Below, in pieces: positions 9,006-17,047 of a DNA stretch of 64,000 nucleotides. Both the position numbers and the translations under genes were made by a program. A model generated the notes under the pieces. The model ran no database searches. It was not told where the DNA came from and saw only the letters and a program-made list of their open reading frames with translations. The stretch is from Flavobacteriales bacterium. Lineage in GTDB: Bacteria > Bacteroidota > Bacteroidia > Flavobacteriales_F > PHOS-HE28. The DNA is taken from positions 1-64,000 of the forward strand of contig JADKJM010000004.1 of the NCBI GenBank assembly GCA_016721005.1, given 5' to 3'. The stretch's first letter is position 1. Each line of letters opens with the position of its first letter.

Positions 9006-9044
9006 GTGCGATCATCACACGCATTCAGCGTGTGGTGATCGCAC
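9006..9044. repeat. Long near-perfect hairpin between divergent ridA and RRM genes
   Basis: A 17-bp arm (9006-9022) and its complement (9028-9044) are separated by the 5-nt loop ATTCA. Only one pair is non-Watson-Crick, and it would be G-U on one strand. Core arms read ATCATCACACGC and GCGTGTGGTGAT. It lies upstream of both flanking genes and has no T-tract, so an ordinary terminator is unlikely. It could be an operator, a structured leader, or a REP-like palindrome. Confidence 0.7.
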
Positions 9045-9207
9045 ATCGGCTCACCGCAATGATCGCGAGGAGTGAATTCGGCTCAAGACCTTCCTTCAAA
9101 TTTTCGTACCTTGCGCTTCAAGTTCAATTGTGTCGCTCTTGGGGCCGTTCGGTCCAACCTGATGTGGTTAGTGGCGCATCCGTATTCACCTCTTAATCCC
9201 TGAGCAC

Positions 9208-9456
9208 ATGAATATTTTCGTGGGTCATTTGAATAATGCCATCACCGAACTGCATCTCGAACTCCTTTTCGGCCACTTCGGCGAAGTGGAACGTGCCACA
9301 GTGATCCGTGATCGGGTGACCGGTGACACCAAGAAGTTCGGATTCGTTGAAATGGAGGACTCCAATGCCGCTCACCTGGCCATCAGCAAATTGAACGGCG
9401 CGCAATTGGAGGGCGCACGCCTCTTGGTGAAGCCTTCGAATACGGAGCGCAACTAG
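9208..9456 (+). CDS. Small RNA-recognition-motif (RRM) RNA-binding protein
   Basis: An 82-residue single-RRM protein. RNP2 is seen as NIFVGHL (residues 2-8) and RNP1 as KKFGFVEM around residues 47-54, where the second aromatic of RNP1 is retained. Small RRM proteins of this kind occur in Bacteroidota and cyanobacteria and bind RNA, often in cold or stress adaptation. The leader upstream is long; TACCTTGC at 9107-9114 resembles the TAnnTTTG promoter box with one mismatch, which would give an untranslated leader of about 90 nt. It ends 4 bp before the convergent rhodanese stop. Confidence 0.92.
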   Translation: MNIFVGHLNNAITELHLELLFGHFGEVERATVIRDRVTGDTKKFGFVEMEDSNAAHLAISKLNGAQLEGARLLVKPSNTERN

Positions 9457-9460
9457 CTCC

Positions 9461-9880
9461 TCAGGGTTCGGTGCGCAAGCCGGCATCCTGCCAGCCCACG
9501 ATCCCTGCCAGCATGTAATACACCTTGGTGAAGCCCAGCGCTACCGCGCTTTTGGCGGCCATGAGGCTTGCCGGGCACTCCGGACTATAACAGTAGAAGA
9601 CCAAGGTGGTGCTGGGATCCGTCGGTAGTTTCTTGGCGCTCACCTCGTCGTATGCGATCAGGATCGCACCCGGGACGTGTGCTTCGTCGTGCATGTAATC
9701 CTCGTTGCAGTCGTACACCACCACATCCGGTTTCCCGATCAGTTCCTGCACCTGCGCAGGTGTGAGGTCCTGGACCGGATCCCCTGCCTTGCCCACGGTG
9801 AGGACCTTATTGACCTCCGCTTGCGCCAAGCAAGTACCGGCGGTAAGCACCAGAGTCGTTAATAATACGGTGGATCGCAT
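9461..9880 (-). CDS. Exported rhodanese-like protein
   Basis: A 139-residue protein with a signal peptide (STVLLTTLVLTAGTCLAQ) and one rhodanese domain. It has DVVVYDCNEDYMHDEAHVPGA near the middle, and the active-site Cys97 in FYCYSPECPAS. Rhodaneses transfer sulfane sulfur; periplasmic members may serve redox or sulfur handling, and the true acceptor is unknown. The ATG at 9880 was chosen because it begins the signal peptide; an upstream in-frame ATG adds ten polar residues. Confidence 0.85.
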   Translation of the reverse strand: MRSTVLLTTLVLTAGTCLAQAEVNKVLTVGKAGDPVQDLTPAQVQELIGKPDVVVYDCNEDYMHDEAHVPGAILIAYDEVSAKKLPTDPSTTLVFYCYSPECPASLMAAKSAVALGFTKVYYMLAGIVGWQDAGLRTEP

Positions 9881-9950
9881 GTGGTGAAGGTCGGAAAGAT
9901 CGCTCGCCACACGGGTGTTCTGGTTACGGAATGGGCTTTTTCGGGAAGTG

Positions 9951-10652
9951 TCAGCGTAGCAGCGAGCGACCGTTCACATCGGTGGTGAGTACCTCGCTCA
10001 TGTGGTCGAACCAAGGGCGCACGCGCTTGAACAGGGCATCCACTTGGTCCACGAAACCGGGTGCAAGAACGTCCTTGTCGGTGAACGCATGGCGAAGGAT
10101 GAATTGCTTGCGCCGCAAGAGATCCAGCGCGGGGTGGTCCTTCGCGTAGCCGCGCGGTGCCGAACCCAGTTGGGCGCCATCGAGCCCACCGAAATGGCTC
10201 ATGATCGCCTTGGAACCGAGCAATTTCCTCCATGCGCCATGGTCCTGGTCGATGTCCGCACGGATGCGCTTCAGGTCGTCGGGTTCCGGCCCGAAGAAGC
10301 CGCACGCAATGGCGCTGTTCCCGGGTTGTATCCTGAAGAAGTAGCCGCCACGTAACCCCGGTTTCACGCGGCTCAGGCTGCCCCTGAAGTTGGACTTGTA
10401 GGGCGGCCTGTCCTTGTGGAAGCGCTGATCGTTGTAGATGCGCATCAGGCATTCCTTGCCGGACTCCGTGGCGATCCTGTCATGGCGCTTCATGCGCACG
10501 ATCAGCGCATCCGCGAACGCTTCCACCTTCTCCTTCGCCACCAGGTAGCGCGGCTTGTTCGCGTTGAACCAGTCGCGATCGTTGTGCTTTTCCAGATCGG
10601 AGAGGAAGGCGAGTGTGGCGCGATCGATGGTGGACTTGGACGCGGTTGCCAT
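9951..10652 (-). CDS. DUF2461 family protein
   Basis: A 233-residue soluble protein matching DUF2461 (TIGR02453-type): LAFLSDLEKHNDRDWFNANKPRY at the N-terminus, RIYNDQRFHKDRPPYKSNF, and GYFFRIQPGNSAIACGFFGPE. The conserved NDRDWF and YKxNF segments define the family. Its biochemical function is unknown. The ATG at 10652 was chosen over an upstream one that would overlap the start region of the CvfB stop. It lies 56 bp downstream of the CvfB gene on the same strand. Confidence 0.88.
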   Translation of the reverse strand: MATASKSTIDRATLAFLSDLEKHNDRDWFNANKPRYLVAKEKVEAFADALIVRMKRHDRIATESGKECLMRIYNDQRFHKDRPPYKSNFRGSLSRVKPGLRGGYFFRIQPGNSAIACGFFGPEPDDLKRIRADIDQDHGAWRKLLGSKAIMSHFGGLDGAQLGSAPRGYAKDHPALDLLRRKQFILRHAFTDKDVLAPGFVDQVDALFKRVRPWFDHMSEVLTTDVNGRSLLR

Positions 10653-10708
10653 GGAACGAAGATCGTGATCACGTCCGTCTTCAGGCGTCAAGGGACCCGC
10701 CTCAGGTA

Positions 10709-11545
10709 CTAGCCCACCCACACGATCCCTGCTTCCTCGATACGTACCACGCGTTCCTTGTAGAGCGCACCCAAGGCTTTCTTGAAGGCCTTCTTGCTGA
10801 TGCCGAACTCCGCGTAGATCTCTTCTGCGGAACTCTTGTCCGTGAGCGGAAGGAAGCCACCACCACTTTGAAGACGCTTGGCCAGCAACGCCATGTGGCC
10901 ATCGATGTACTGCCGGTACCCGATCGGCTGCAAGGTGATGTCCAACTTGTTGTCCTCGCGCACGGTCTTCACGTAACCGATGATCCGATCGCCGATGGAC
11001 ACGGGCTTGAAGATCTCGTTCGTGTGGATCAACCCTTGGTGCTTGTGGTTGACGATGACCGACATGCCGAGTTCACTCTTGCTGAAGACCAATAGATCGA
11101 CCTTGTCACCACGCGCTACGGTAAGCTCCGTGTTGTCCAGATGATCCTCCACACGCGTGCTACCGAAAAGGCGATCCTCCTCTTCATCATATCCCACATG
11201 AACGATGTACCACCTCCCTTCCTCCATCGCCTTGCGCTGTTCCTCGTGCGGTACCAACAGCGTTGGCTCGATCCCCCATTCCATGTGCGCACCCGCACCA
11301 CGAATGGCCTTCACCTTCATCAAGGCGAACTCACCCACCTCCGCTTTCGGTGGTGTGGTGGTGGCGATCGGCTTTCCGTCCTTATCGGGATGCACGAACA
11401 CATGCACGCGGCCGCCTTCATTGGCATCCTTTGGACATTCGTCCCTGGGAAGGAGTACCTCCACCGCATCGTCATCGCCAAGGACCGATCCGTCCTTGGT
11501 GAGGCGCAGGATGCGTAAGGTCTGGGTGCGTCCGATCTTAATCAC
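10709..11545 (-). CDS. cvfB: CvfB/YitL-like S1 RNA-binding protein
   Basis: A 278-residue protein with tandem S1-like OB folds and a C-terminal winged helix. LRILRLTKDGSVLGDDD leads into LLPRDECP; VGEFALMKVKAIRGAGAHMEW begins a second OB fold with LLVPHEEQ; GDRIIGYVKTVREDNKLDITLQP belongs to a third. The C-terminal part (SAEEIYAEFGISKKAFKKALGALYK) is the winged helix, ending with the expected RIEEAGIVWV. The family is linked to virulence-factor and RNA regulation in Gram-positives; here it is a general RNA-binding protein. Confidence 0.9.
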   Translation of the reverse strand: MIKIGRTQTLRILRLTKDGSVLGDDDAVEVLLPRDECPKDANEGGRVHVFVHPDKDGKPIATTTPPKAEVGEFALMKVKAIRGAGAHMEWGIEPTLLVPHEEQRKAMEEGRWYIVHVGYDEEEDRLFGSTRVEDHLDNTELTVARGDKVDLLVFSKSELGMSVIVNHKHQGLIHTNEIFKPVSIGDRIIGYVKTVREDNKLDITLQPIGYRQYIDGHMALLAKRLQSGGGFLPLTDKSSAEEIYAEFGISKKAFKKALGALYKERVVRIEEAGIVWVG

Positions 11546-11617
11546 AAGGCCGCCAAGGTAGACCCGGCGTGCCCGATGAGCTTTTCGGATCCTCTCCGTG
11601 CGGGCTGTGCTTCACGC

Positions 11618-12037
11618 TCACCGGAACACCATCACCGCCAATACCACAATACCCAGCGCGGTGAGCAGGATCAGTCGGCCCAACGGTACCATGGCTTTCA
11701 TGTGCGTTTCGGCATCACCCTTCCGGGCCTTCCGGGCCTTGCTCGAGAGCACACCGAGCAGTCCGCTGAGGACAATGAAGAGGATCAGTTTCGTGATCAG
11801 TAAGGGTTGCTCTCCCAGTGAGGCCCAATAGGGCGTCATCAAATAGAGCCCTGTGATCAACAGGACGACAATGCCGATCTGTCCCATGCGTAGGACCGCT
11901 GTGGCATTCAACATGAACTCGCGTCCCTTTGCCGGTTCCAGTTTCGAGCCGGCGATGCCCAGGAAGAGCATCGCGAAACTGGTGCCCAGCCCCATGGCGA
12001 GGCCGATGAAATGCAGAATGAGCATGGATTCCCTCAT
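11618..12037 (-). CDS. Four-helix membrane protein, CopD/DUF2269-like
   Basis: A 139-residue membrane protein with four helices, beginning MLILHFIGLAMGLGTSFAM and including IGIVVLLITGLYLM, LLITKLILFIVLSGLLGVL and LILLTALGIVVLAVMVF. The early histidine in the first helix and the GLYLM turn resemble small CopD-like or DUF2269 proteins, which may bind haem or copper, but the match is weak by eye. No operon partner is evident: it is 72 bp downstream of the cvfB start and 59 bp from the DinB gene. Confidence 0.6.
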   Translation of the reverse strand: MRESMLILHFIGLAMGLGTSFAMLFLGIAGSKLEPAKGREFMLNATAVLRMGQIGIVVLLITGLYLMTPYWASLGEQPLLITKLILFIVLSGLLGVLSSKARKARKGDAETHMKAMVPLGRLILLTALGIVVLAVMVFR

Positions 12038-12096
12038 GGTCGTTCGGGTTGGTTAGTGATCAGCAAGCTACCAAACCGCCAAGAAATGAAAGCGGA

Positions 12097-12606
12097 TCAC
12101 CACGTACCCGCGTAGTCCATCGGTACGGTACTGATGGATGTGAGGTATCCGTACCGCAGATTGTTCAATTGCCGGATGTGATGCAGGTCATGCGCCACCC
12201 GGTTCGTGAGCAACAGGTCGCAATTCACAGGGCCCACTTTCGGGTGCAGGTACGCATTGCTCCACGGTGGATCCTTCAATCCGCTCAACCACGTTACAGA
12301 GGACTCGCGCTCTGTGAGGAATCTCTTCAGGATTCCTTCGAAATCCTGTGTCATGTACTTCCGCTCGCTCACCCACGCCGGTGGGTCGATCTTCACGAAT
12401 GGGAGTTCCGGTGTTTCCAACACGCTCTTAAGCCGCGCGCGAAAATCCTCGCGCTCCTCGTCGTACAGGTGACAGATGATCTCCAGCGCGCACCATTTCT
12501 CCGGGGCGGGTTTCCAACGGAACTGGTCCGGCGTGAGTCCGCTTAGCATGGCGCGGAACACATCGCCTTGCACAGCGAGTTGGGTGGTGAGGTGGATGCG
12601 GTCCAT
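12097..12606 (-). CDS. DinB family protein
   Basis: A 169-residue four-helix-bundle protein of the DinB/YfiT superfamily. Diagnostic segments include LTPDQFRWKPAPEKWCALEIICHL with an early histidine, and HDLHHIRQLNNLRYGYL near the C-terminus. The three histidines (CHLYDE and the HDLHH pair) form the usual metal site. The superfamily includes damage-inducible proteins and metal-dependent thiol transferases such as bacillithiol transferases, and the substrate cannot be predicted. It is oriented as the following methyltransferase, 27 bp away. Confidence 0.88.
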   Translation of the reverse strand: MDRIHLTTQLAVQGDVFRAMLSGLTPDQFRWKPAPEKWCALEIICHLYDEEREDFRARLKSVLETPELPFVKIDPPAWVSERKYMTQDFEGILKRFLTERESSVTWLSGLKDPPWSNAYLHPKVGPVNCDLLLTNRVAHDLHHIRQLNNLRYGYLTSISTVPMDYAGTW

Positions 12607-12633
12607 GTGTCGAAGATCGTCGATCAGCGGTGG

Positions 12634-13419
12634 TCATGCCACCGCTTTCACGAACAGGTAGTCCCCACCGTCATGCTCCGCCGCTTGCCTGATCGTTTGC
12701 CATTCGCCGCTGGCGATGTCCTGCGCCAATCTTTCGAGCCCACATCGCAGCTCGTCTTCATCGGATAGCGCCGCGAACGTGGAGATGCCACTGCGGAAGG
12801 CAGGATCCAAGTAGCGTGATGGGTCATCCTTGGCGGAGTAGAGGAAGAGGTCCTGAAGATCGGGGCGCACGCTGTATGGCTCGTGTGCGATGTCGGTGAA
12901 CCCGGCGGTAGTGAGTGCCGCATCGGTGGTGCGGGCATCCGGCATCACGGTGCACGAACGCGCCATGATGGTGGGGAAGTAGTAGCAGAGCCAGTAGCGC
13001 TGCATCTGTTCCGGTGTGGAGGTGAGGATCACGATCGGCGCGCCGGGTCTGAGCACGCGGTGGGCCTCACGAAAACCTTGGGTCATGTCCGCCCAATGGT
13101 GCGTGGTCAGGGTAGCGACGGCGCCATCGAAGTAGGCGTCATGGAAAGGTAGGGCTTCGGCTTTTCCATGGACCCACCCGATCCCTTCCGCCTTTGCGCG
13201 TGCTTCCGCGAGCATACGATCCGCAGGATCCACGCCGGTGAGACGAAGGCCCTGCGCGTGAAGAGCGATGGTGTAGTTGCCGGTGCCGCAACCGATGTCC
13301 AATACATGCGCACCTTCGGGAAGTCCAAGCAACGCATGGATGCGTCCCGTCAGGAAGGGATCCGCGCGGCGCGTATGGTCATACCCCTTGCCGATGGTAT
13401 CGTAGCTGGTATAGCCCAT
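12634..13419 (-). CDS. Class I SAM-dependent methyltransferase
   Basis: A 261-residue methyltransferase. Motif I is HVLDIGCGTGNYTIAL (residues ~38-53), followed by the acidic residue of motif II in LTGVDPADRM, and GAVATLTTHHW as motif IV. The N-terminal IGKGYDHTRRADPF is common in UbiE/Methyltransf_11-like enzymes of unknown substrate. The ATG at 13419 is chosen over one eight codons upstream. It is upstream of and in line with the DinB gene. Confidence 0.88.
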   Translation of the reverse strand: MGYTSYDTIGKGYDHTRRADPFLTGRIHALLGLPEGAHVLDIGCGTGNYTIALHAQGLRLTGVDPADRMLAEARAKAEGIGWVHGKAEALPFHDAYFDGAVATLTTHHWADMTQGFREAHRVLRPGAPIVILTSTPEQMQRYWLCYYFPTIMARSCTVMPDARTTDAALTTAGFTDIAHEPYSVRPDLQDLFLYSAKDDPSRYLDPAFRSGISTFAALSDEDELRCGLERLAQDIASGEWQTIRQAAEHDGGDYLFVKAVA

Positions 13420-13585
13420 GGATGCACGAAGATCCGCGTTCACGCCATTACCACAACCGGAAAGTCAAGGTGAATTCGGACTCCAGGGACCATCACACCA
13501 CGACGACACACAATTGTTCATCACGCCAACCCGATCGATGTCGTCCGCCCATCCGATGCACGGACTTCGCGGATCGAAGCGCACG

Positions 13586-15457
13586 CTAGGTGTTTCCTCC
13601 GAGCACGATCAGATCCCGGAAACGCTCCTCGAGATCGAGCAGGTACCCCACATCATTCCGGTCGTCCTTCTGCGGAAGGTGGGGACCTTGAATTGAGTAG
13701 TCGCTGTAGCGAAGATCGGATGCTTCGTAGTTCGACAAGCACCCGGCGTCCACCAGAACGATGCCCTTACCGGAACGTGCCGCCCAGTCATTCACAACCG
13801 TGGGCAGTACCCGGCCTTGAGGCAGCATGACCAGGATGGCCTTCTGCGCGTACTGGAACGCGCCGGTGAACAAGGCTTCCATCCAGCCGATCGCCCCTCG
13901 AACCTCTTTCTCCTCCAGATCACGGAGCACCGGATCCTTCAGGCGCCTGATCGGTACACGGTTCCTCATCTCATCCCCCGAGCAATAGGACTCCTTCAAG
14001 CGATCCAAGTGGAGGAGCGGATCGCAGAACACGACCATACCGAGGTTGAAATGCTGGCGGACCAGATAGCCGTTCTGCACACGGCGGTCAGAACTCGTGC
14101 AGTACTGCCAGACCCCGGTGTATTGCTCAGACCCACGGGTCTGGCCGACCCAGGTGGAACAGAATTGCGCGTGCCGTGGATCCAGATCGCGCTGCGGGAA
14201 AAGCATCACGATCGGTTCGTTGTCGTCCACCACCTGTGTTGTACGATCGTGTGCGCGAACGCGCAAACGATCATCGCCAAGGAATGCAGCGCGCATCGTC
14301 GCACGCACATCAATGCCCTTCTCCAGTGAACCCCGCATCACGTGGGATCGCCGCTCCATGACCGGTTGTTCATCCACGAGCTTGTGGATCCGACGACGAA
14401 GCCGGCTCATCAGGAATTTGTGGGGCGGCCATGCGATGTTATCGAACCGGAGGTTCTTGCGCTCCTCCTCGGTGAAGTGTATGATCACGCGGGGCGCTGA
14501 CTCCCGGTATGTGAGCAACTGACGATGCAAGCGATCGGAGAACGGCTTCCCATAAGCGAGGCACGAAAGCTCCAGCACTTCCGCTAGGCTCAACTGTGTA
14601 ACTCCTTTCGTGGCGAGTGTGCGATCGATCAAGAGCTGGAACGTTCGATGCGCTTCAATGGGTGTGCGCAATTCGGGATCGCGCTCCACCATGTTCATCG
14701 CTGTACGGACCAAGGCCGTGTGTGGATCATACTCCGCCGCGCGACCCGCCGCGCGCATCTCCTCGTAGAGCGAAGAGAGACCGGGCATCGGACCCATGTA
14801 GTGCGGGTACAACTCCGTTCCCTTTGGATCGGCGACGGAGATCGAGTACGGTTGTCCAGATCGATCGAAGGGGTGATCGGAGGGAAGCGAAAGAAGATCA
14901 TCGAGCAGGGACTTGAGCTGATCGAGATCCTGCACATGCACAGGCATCACCACGCGATCGAAGGCCTTGCACAACTCCGCTGTCCGCGAGAGGTCGTACC
15001 GATCACGGACGTCGTACGCGGGTTCACGCAACCACGGGCGGATGATGTCCATCCAAGGCTTCACACCGATCACGCCGAGCAGACCCGCCTCGACAGGCAG
15101 TTCGTAACGGATCTCCTCCTCGCTGGTCATTGGTACATGGCCACCGGTGTACGCGATCTCCACACCCCGTTCCATCGCGTAGCGCGCCGCTTCGACCGGC
15201 GGTTCATGCACGAATACCGGAACCAAGCACCGTCGGCCTTCGGCATCCTCGCTCACCATGGCGGTGGGATGATCCGGCAACTCGGCAAGCCTTTCCATGA
15301 AGAGTTGCTTCACATTCTCCGGATAGGGCAGCGCGACCACATCATGCATCGAACCCGGTCGGATATGCTCCAGCGCGCGGCGCACGAACACCGTGGACGC
15401 CAGCGAAAGCGGCTGGTACGGCAGGACGTACAGGTTCCGGTACTGCAGCAGTTCCAT
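13586..15457 (-). CDS. Uncharacterised partner of a MoxR-type AAA protein
   Basis: A 623-residue protein with no family I recognise. It begins 2 bp after the stop of the AAA+ gene, so the two are translationally coupled and probably form one complex. Segments include VVALPYPENVKQLFMERLAEL, a MERGVEIAYTGGHVP turn, IVMLFPQRDLDPRH and ILVMLPQGRVLPTVV near the C-terminus. The last suggests a Rossmann-like or von Willebrand-like strand arrangement, but a canonical MIDAS DxSxS is not visible. No signal or membrane segment is seen. By position it would be the substrate-side component of a MoxR-like conflict module; function is inferred only. Confidence 0.6.
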   Translation of the reverse strand: MELLQYRNLYVLPYQPLSLASTVFVRRALEHIRPGSMHDVVALPYPENVKQLFMERLAELPDHPTAMVSEDAEGRRCLVPVFVHEPPVEAARYAMERGVEIAYTGGHVPMTSEEEIRYELPVEAGLLGVIGVKPWMDIIRPWLREPAYDVRDRYDLSRTAELCKAFDRVVMPVHVQDLDQLKSLLDDLLSLPSDHPFDRSGQPYSISVADPKGTELYPHYMGPMPGLSSLYEEMRAAGRAAEYDPHTALVRTAMNMVERDPELRTPIEAHRTFQLLIDRTLATKGVTQLSLAEVLELSCLAYGKPFSDRLHRQLLTYRESAPRVIIHFTEEERKNLRFDNIAWPPHKFLMSRLRRRIHKLVDEQPVMERRSHVMRGSLEKGIDVRATMRAAFLGDDRLRVRAHDRTTQVVDDNEPIVMLFPQRDLDPRHAQFCSTWVGQTRGSEQYTGVWQYCTSSDRRVQNGYLVRQHFNLGMVVFCDPLLHLDRLKESYCSGDEMRNRVPIRRLKDPVLRDLEEKEVRGAIGWMEALFTGAFQYAQKAILVMLPQGRVLPTVVNDWAARSGKGIVLVDAGCLSNYEASDLRYSDYSIQGPHLPQKDDRNDVGYLLDLEERFRDLIVLGGNT

Positions 15458-15459
15458 GA

Positions 15460-16335
15460 TCAGGGATTTCCGTCGGACATGAACGACCGGGCCAGATCAT
15501 CCATCGATGTTTCCGTATCCCGCTTCGCCATCTCGAGGAGTAGCAAGCATTGCCGGACGGACGCGGTGCGATCGGCGCCCTTCGCGACGTACCATGTGAT
15601 GAAGCGGTCCATCAAGGCATCATCGGTTGCACATGCCGCTTGGATGATCGCCATCATTTCCTCCATGGATGGACGACCGACAGTGATCGTCGGCAACAAG
15701 CGTTGATCGATGTACTCGGGCAACGCGCGTGCGCCGTCCTTGTTCAACGCTGCACAGAAAATGAAGTCGCCGGGGTTCCGTGTGGCTGCCTCGAACCATT
15801 TGCTCACCAGTCCGGAATACATCGCACGCCGATGATCCAACAGTGAGGACAACATGCTGAGGCTTCGCTCCGGCACGCGGTTGATCTCATCGAAGAAGAA
15901 GATGGACCGCGGCGTGAGCAACGCGGTGAGCAGGGGCGATGCGTGCAACTCGAAACGCTTATCGGCATCCAACGAGGGCACGATGGAGAGGATCAGGTCC
16001 TCCGGTTCCAACTGCTCATGACCGGCGATCGAGTAGAACTTGTAGCCCTGCAACTTGCTCGCGCAGTGTTCGATGAGCGCGTTCTTGCCCATGCCGGGTG
16101 CGCCTTCCAACTTGATCGACATCGGTGCATGGCCAGGAAGGATCTGCCAAACCTCCTCCGTGGCGACGTTCACATCCCACGCCAGCTTGATCAATGCGGT
16201 CTCCTTCGCTCGCCCGATCAAGCGCTTTGGCCGCAACGGATGGTCCGGCGCCAACCGGATGCGTAGGCCTTGGTGCTCGATCACGAGCGGATCATGGATG
16301 GGTTCTTTGGTGGGGAGGTCGAGAGAGGTGGGCAT
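15460..16335 (-). CDS. MoxR-type AAA+ ATPase with atypical Walker A
   Basis: A 291-residue AAA+ protein. Walker A reads GAPGMGKN (residues 78-85): the residue after the lysine is Asn instead of Ser/Thr, checked on the nucleotide sequence. Walker B is SIFFFDEINRVP with Asp149-Glu150. The ROLLPTITVGRP-type sensor region appears as DQRLLPTITVGRP, as in the MoxR family. MoxR ATPases act as chaperones for partner proteins, often with von Willebrand proteins. It precedes the 623-residue gene by 2 bp and diverges from the TIR genes at 16585. Confidence 0.8.
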   Translation of the reverse strand: MPTSLDLPTKEPIHDPLVIEHQGLRIRLAPDHPLRPKRLIGRAKETALIKLAWDVNVATEEVWQILPGHAPMSIKLEGAPGMGKNALIEHCASKLQGYKFYSIAGHEQLEPEDLILSIVPSLDADKRFELHASPLLTALLTPRSIFFFDEINRVPERSLSMLSSLLDHRRAMYSGLVSKWFEAATRNPGDFIFCAALNKDGARALPEYIDQRLLPTITVGRPSMEEMMAIIQAACATDDALMDRFITWYVAKGADRTASVRQCLLLLEMAKRDTETSMDDLARSFMSDGNP

Positions 16336-16584
16336 GGCGGGTAGGGGTGAGTCCGAAGATAGGATGGTGTGGAAACGATCTCTACATTCGTTTTGGCCAT
16401 TGGAAACTGTAGGATCCTATGGTGTTGTCGACCAAGCCATCGTGTGAGGTGTTGTTCGTGCCGATGGTATCAGGTGCTTGGTCGACGTCGAGTATGTGAG
16501 GGATCGATCGCATTGGGATGCGATGCTTCCATAGGTGAGACCCGATCCTACAATGGGCTGCACAGTTACAATACCTGCGTACCA

Positions 16585-17022
16585 ATGATGCCCAAAGAAG
16601 TGTTTGTGAGCTACGGCCGCTCGGACGCAGCAAAGTTTGCTGATGCACTATGCGCGAGGTTGACGGCGGAAGGGCATACGGTCTGGCGGGATATCGATAT
16701 GATAAGATATGGTGATAGCTGGATGGAGACCATCATTCGTAGTATCGGTTCATGTGATGAATTCATCGCGGTCCTTTCGAACTGGGCGATGCGCAACCCG
16801 AACTCGACATGCATGTATGAGATCAACGAAGCCGCAAGCGTCGGTCGACCGATCATTCCGGTACGGATCGATGAATGCCAGACACACTTCCGTGTAAGGT
16901 CGAGGCCCATCATCGATATGCACAACTGGAACTCGGAGAAACAATTAACGGAAGGACTCGACCTGATCCTGCATGTGATCAGTACCATGGAATTCCCTAG
17001 CAACGCGCCCCGTAGAGAGTAG
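16585..17022 (+). CDS. Standalone TIR domain protein
   Basis: A 145-residue single TIR domain. It starts at a tandem ATGATG (16585 or 16588): MMPKEVFVSYGRSD. Box 1 is VFVSYGRSD, then WRDIDMIRYGDSW, then CMYEINEA, in which Glu79 sits at the position of the NAD+ glycohydrolase glutamate. It is a close paralogue of the N-terminus of the next gene, 25 bp downstream: both have WRDID, SxWAMRNPxS, RPIIPV and HNW. Bacterial TIRs usually cleave NAD+. As a solitary domain it might be a second enzyme, a scaffold for TIR assembly, or a dominant-negative modulator. Confidence 0.85.
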   Translation: MMPKEVFVSYGRSDAAKFADALCARLTAEGHTVWRDIDMIRYGDSWMETIIRSIGSCDEFIAVLSNWAMRNPNSTCMYEINEAASVGRPIIPVRIDECQTHFRVRSRPIIDMHNWNSEKQLTEGLDLILHVISTMEFPSNAPRRE

Positions 17023-17047
17023 ATCAGGCACTATTGAACCTTAAAGC

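Noticed and set aside
16369..16584. N-terminal extension of the standalone TIR protein
   Set aside because: The extension is Cys/Arg-rich and unlike any family; the TIR homology begins right at the ATGATG at 16585.
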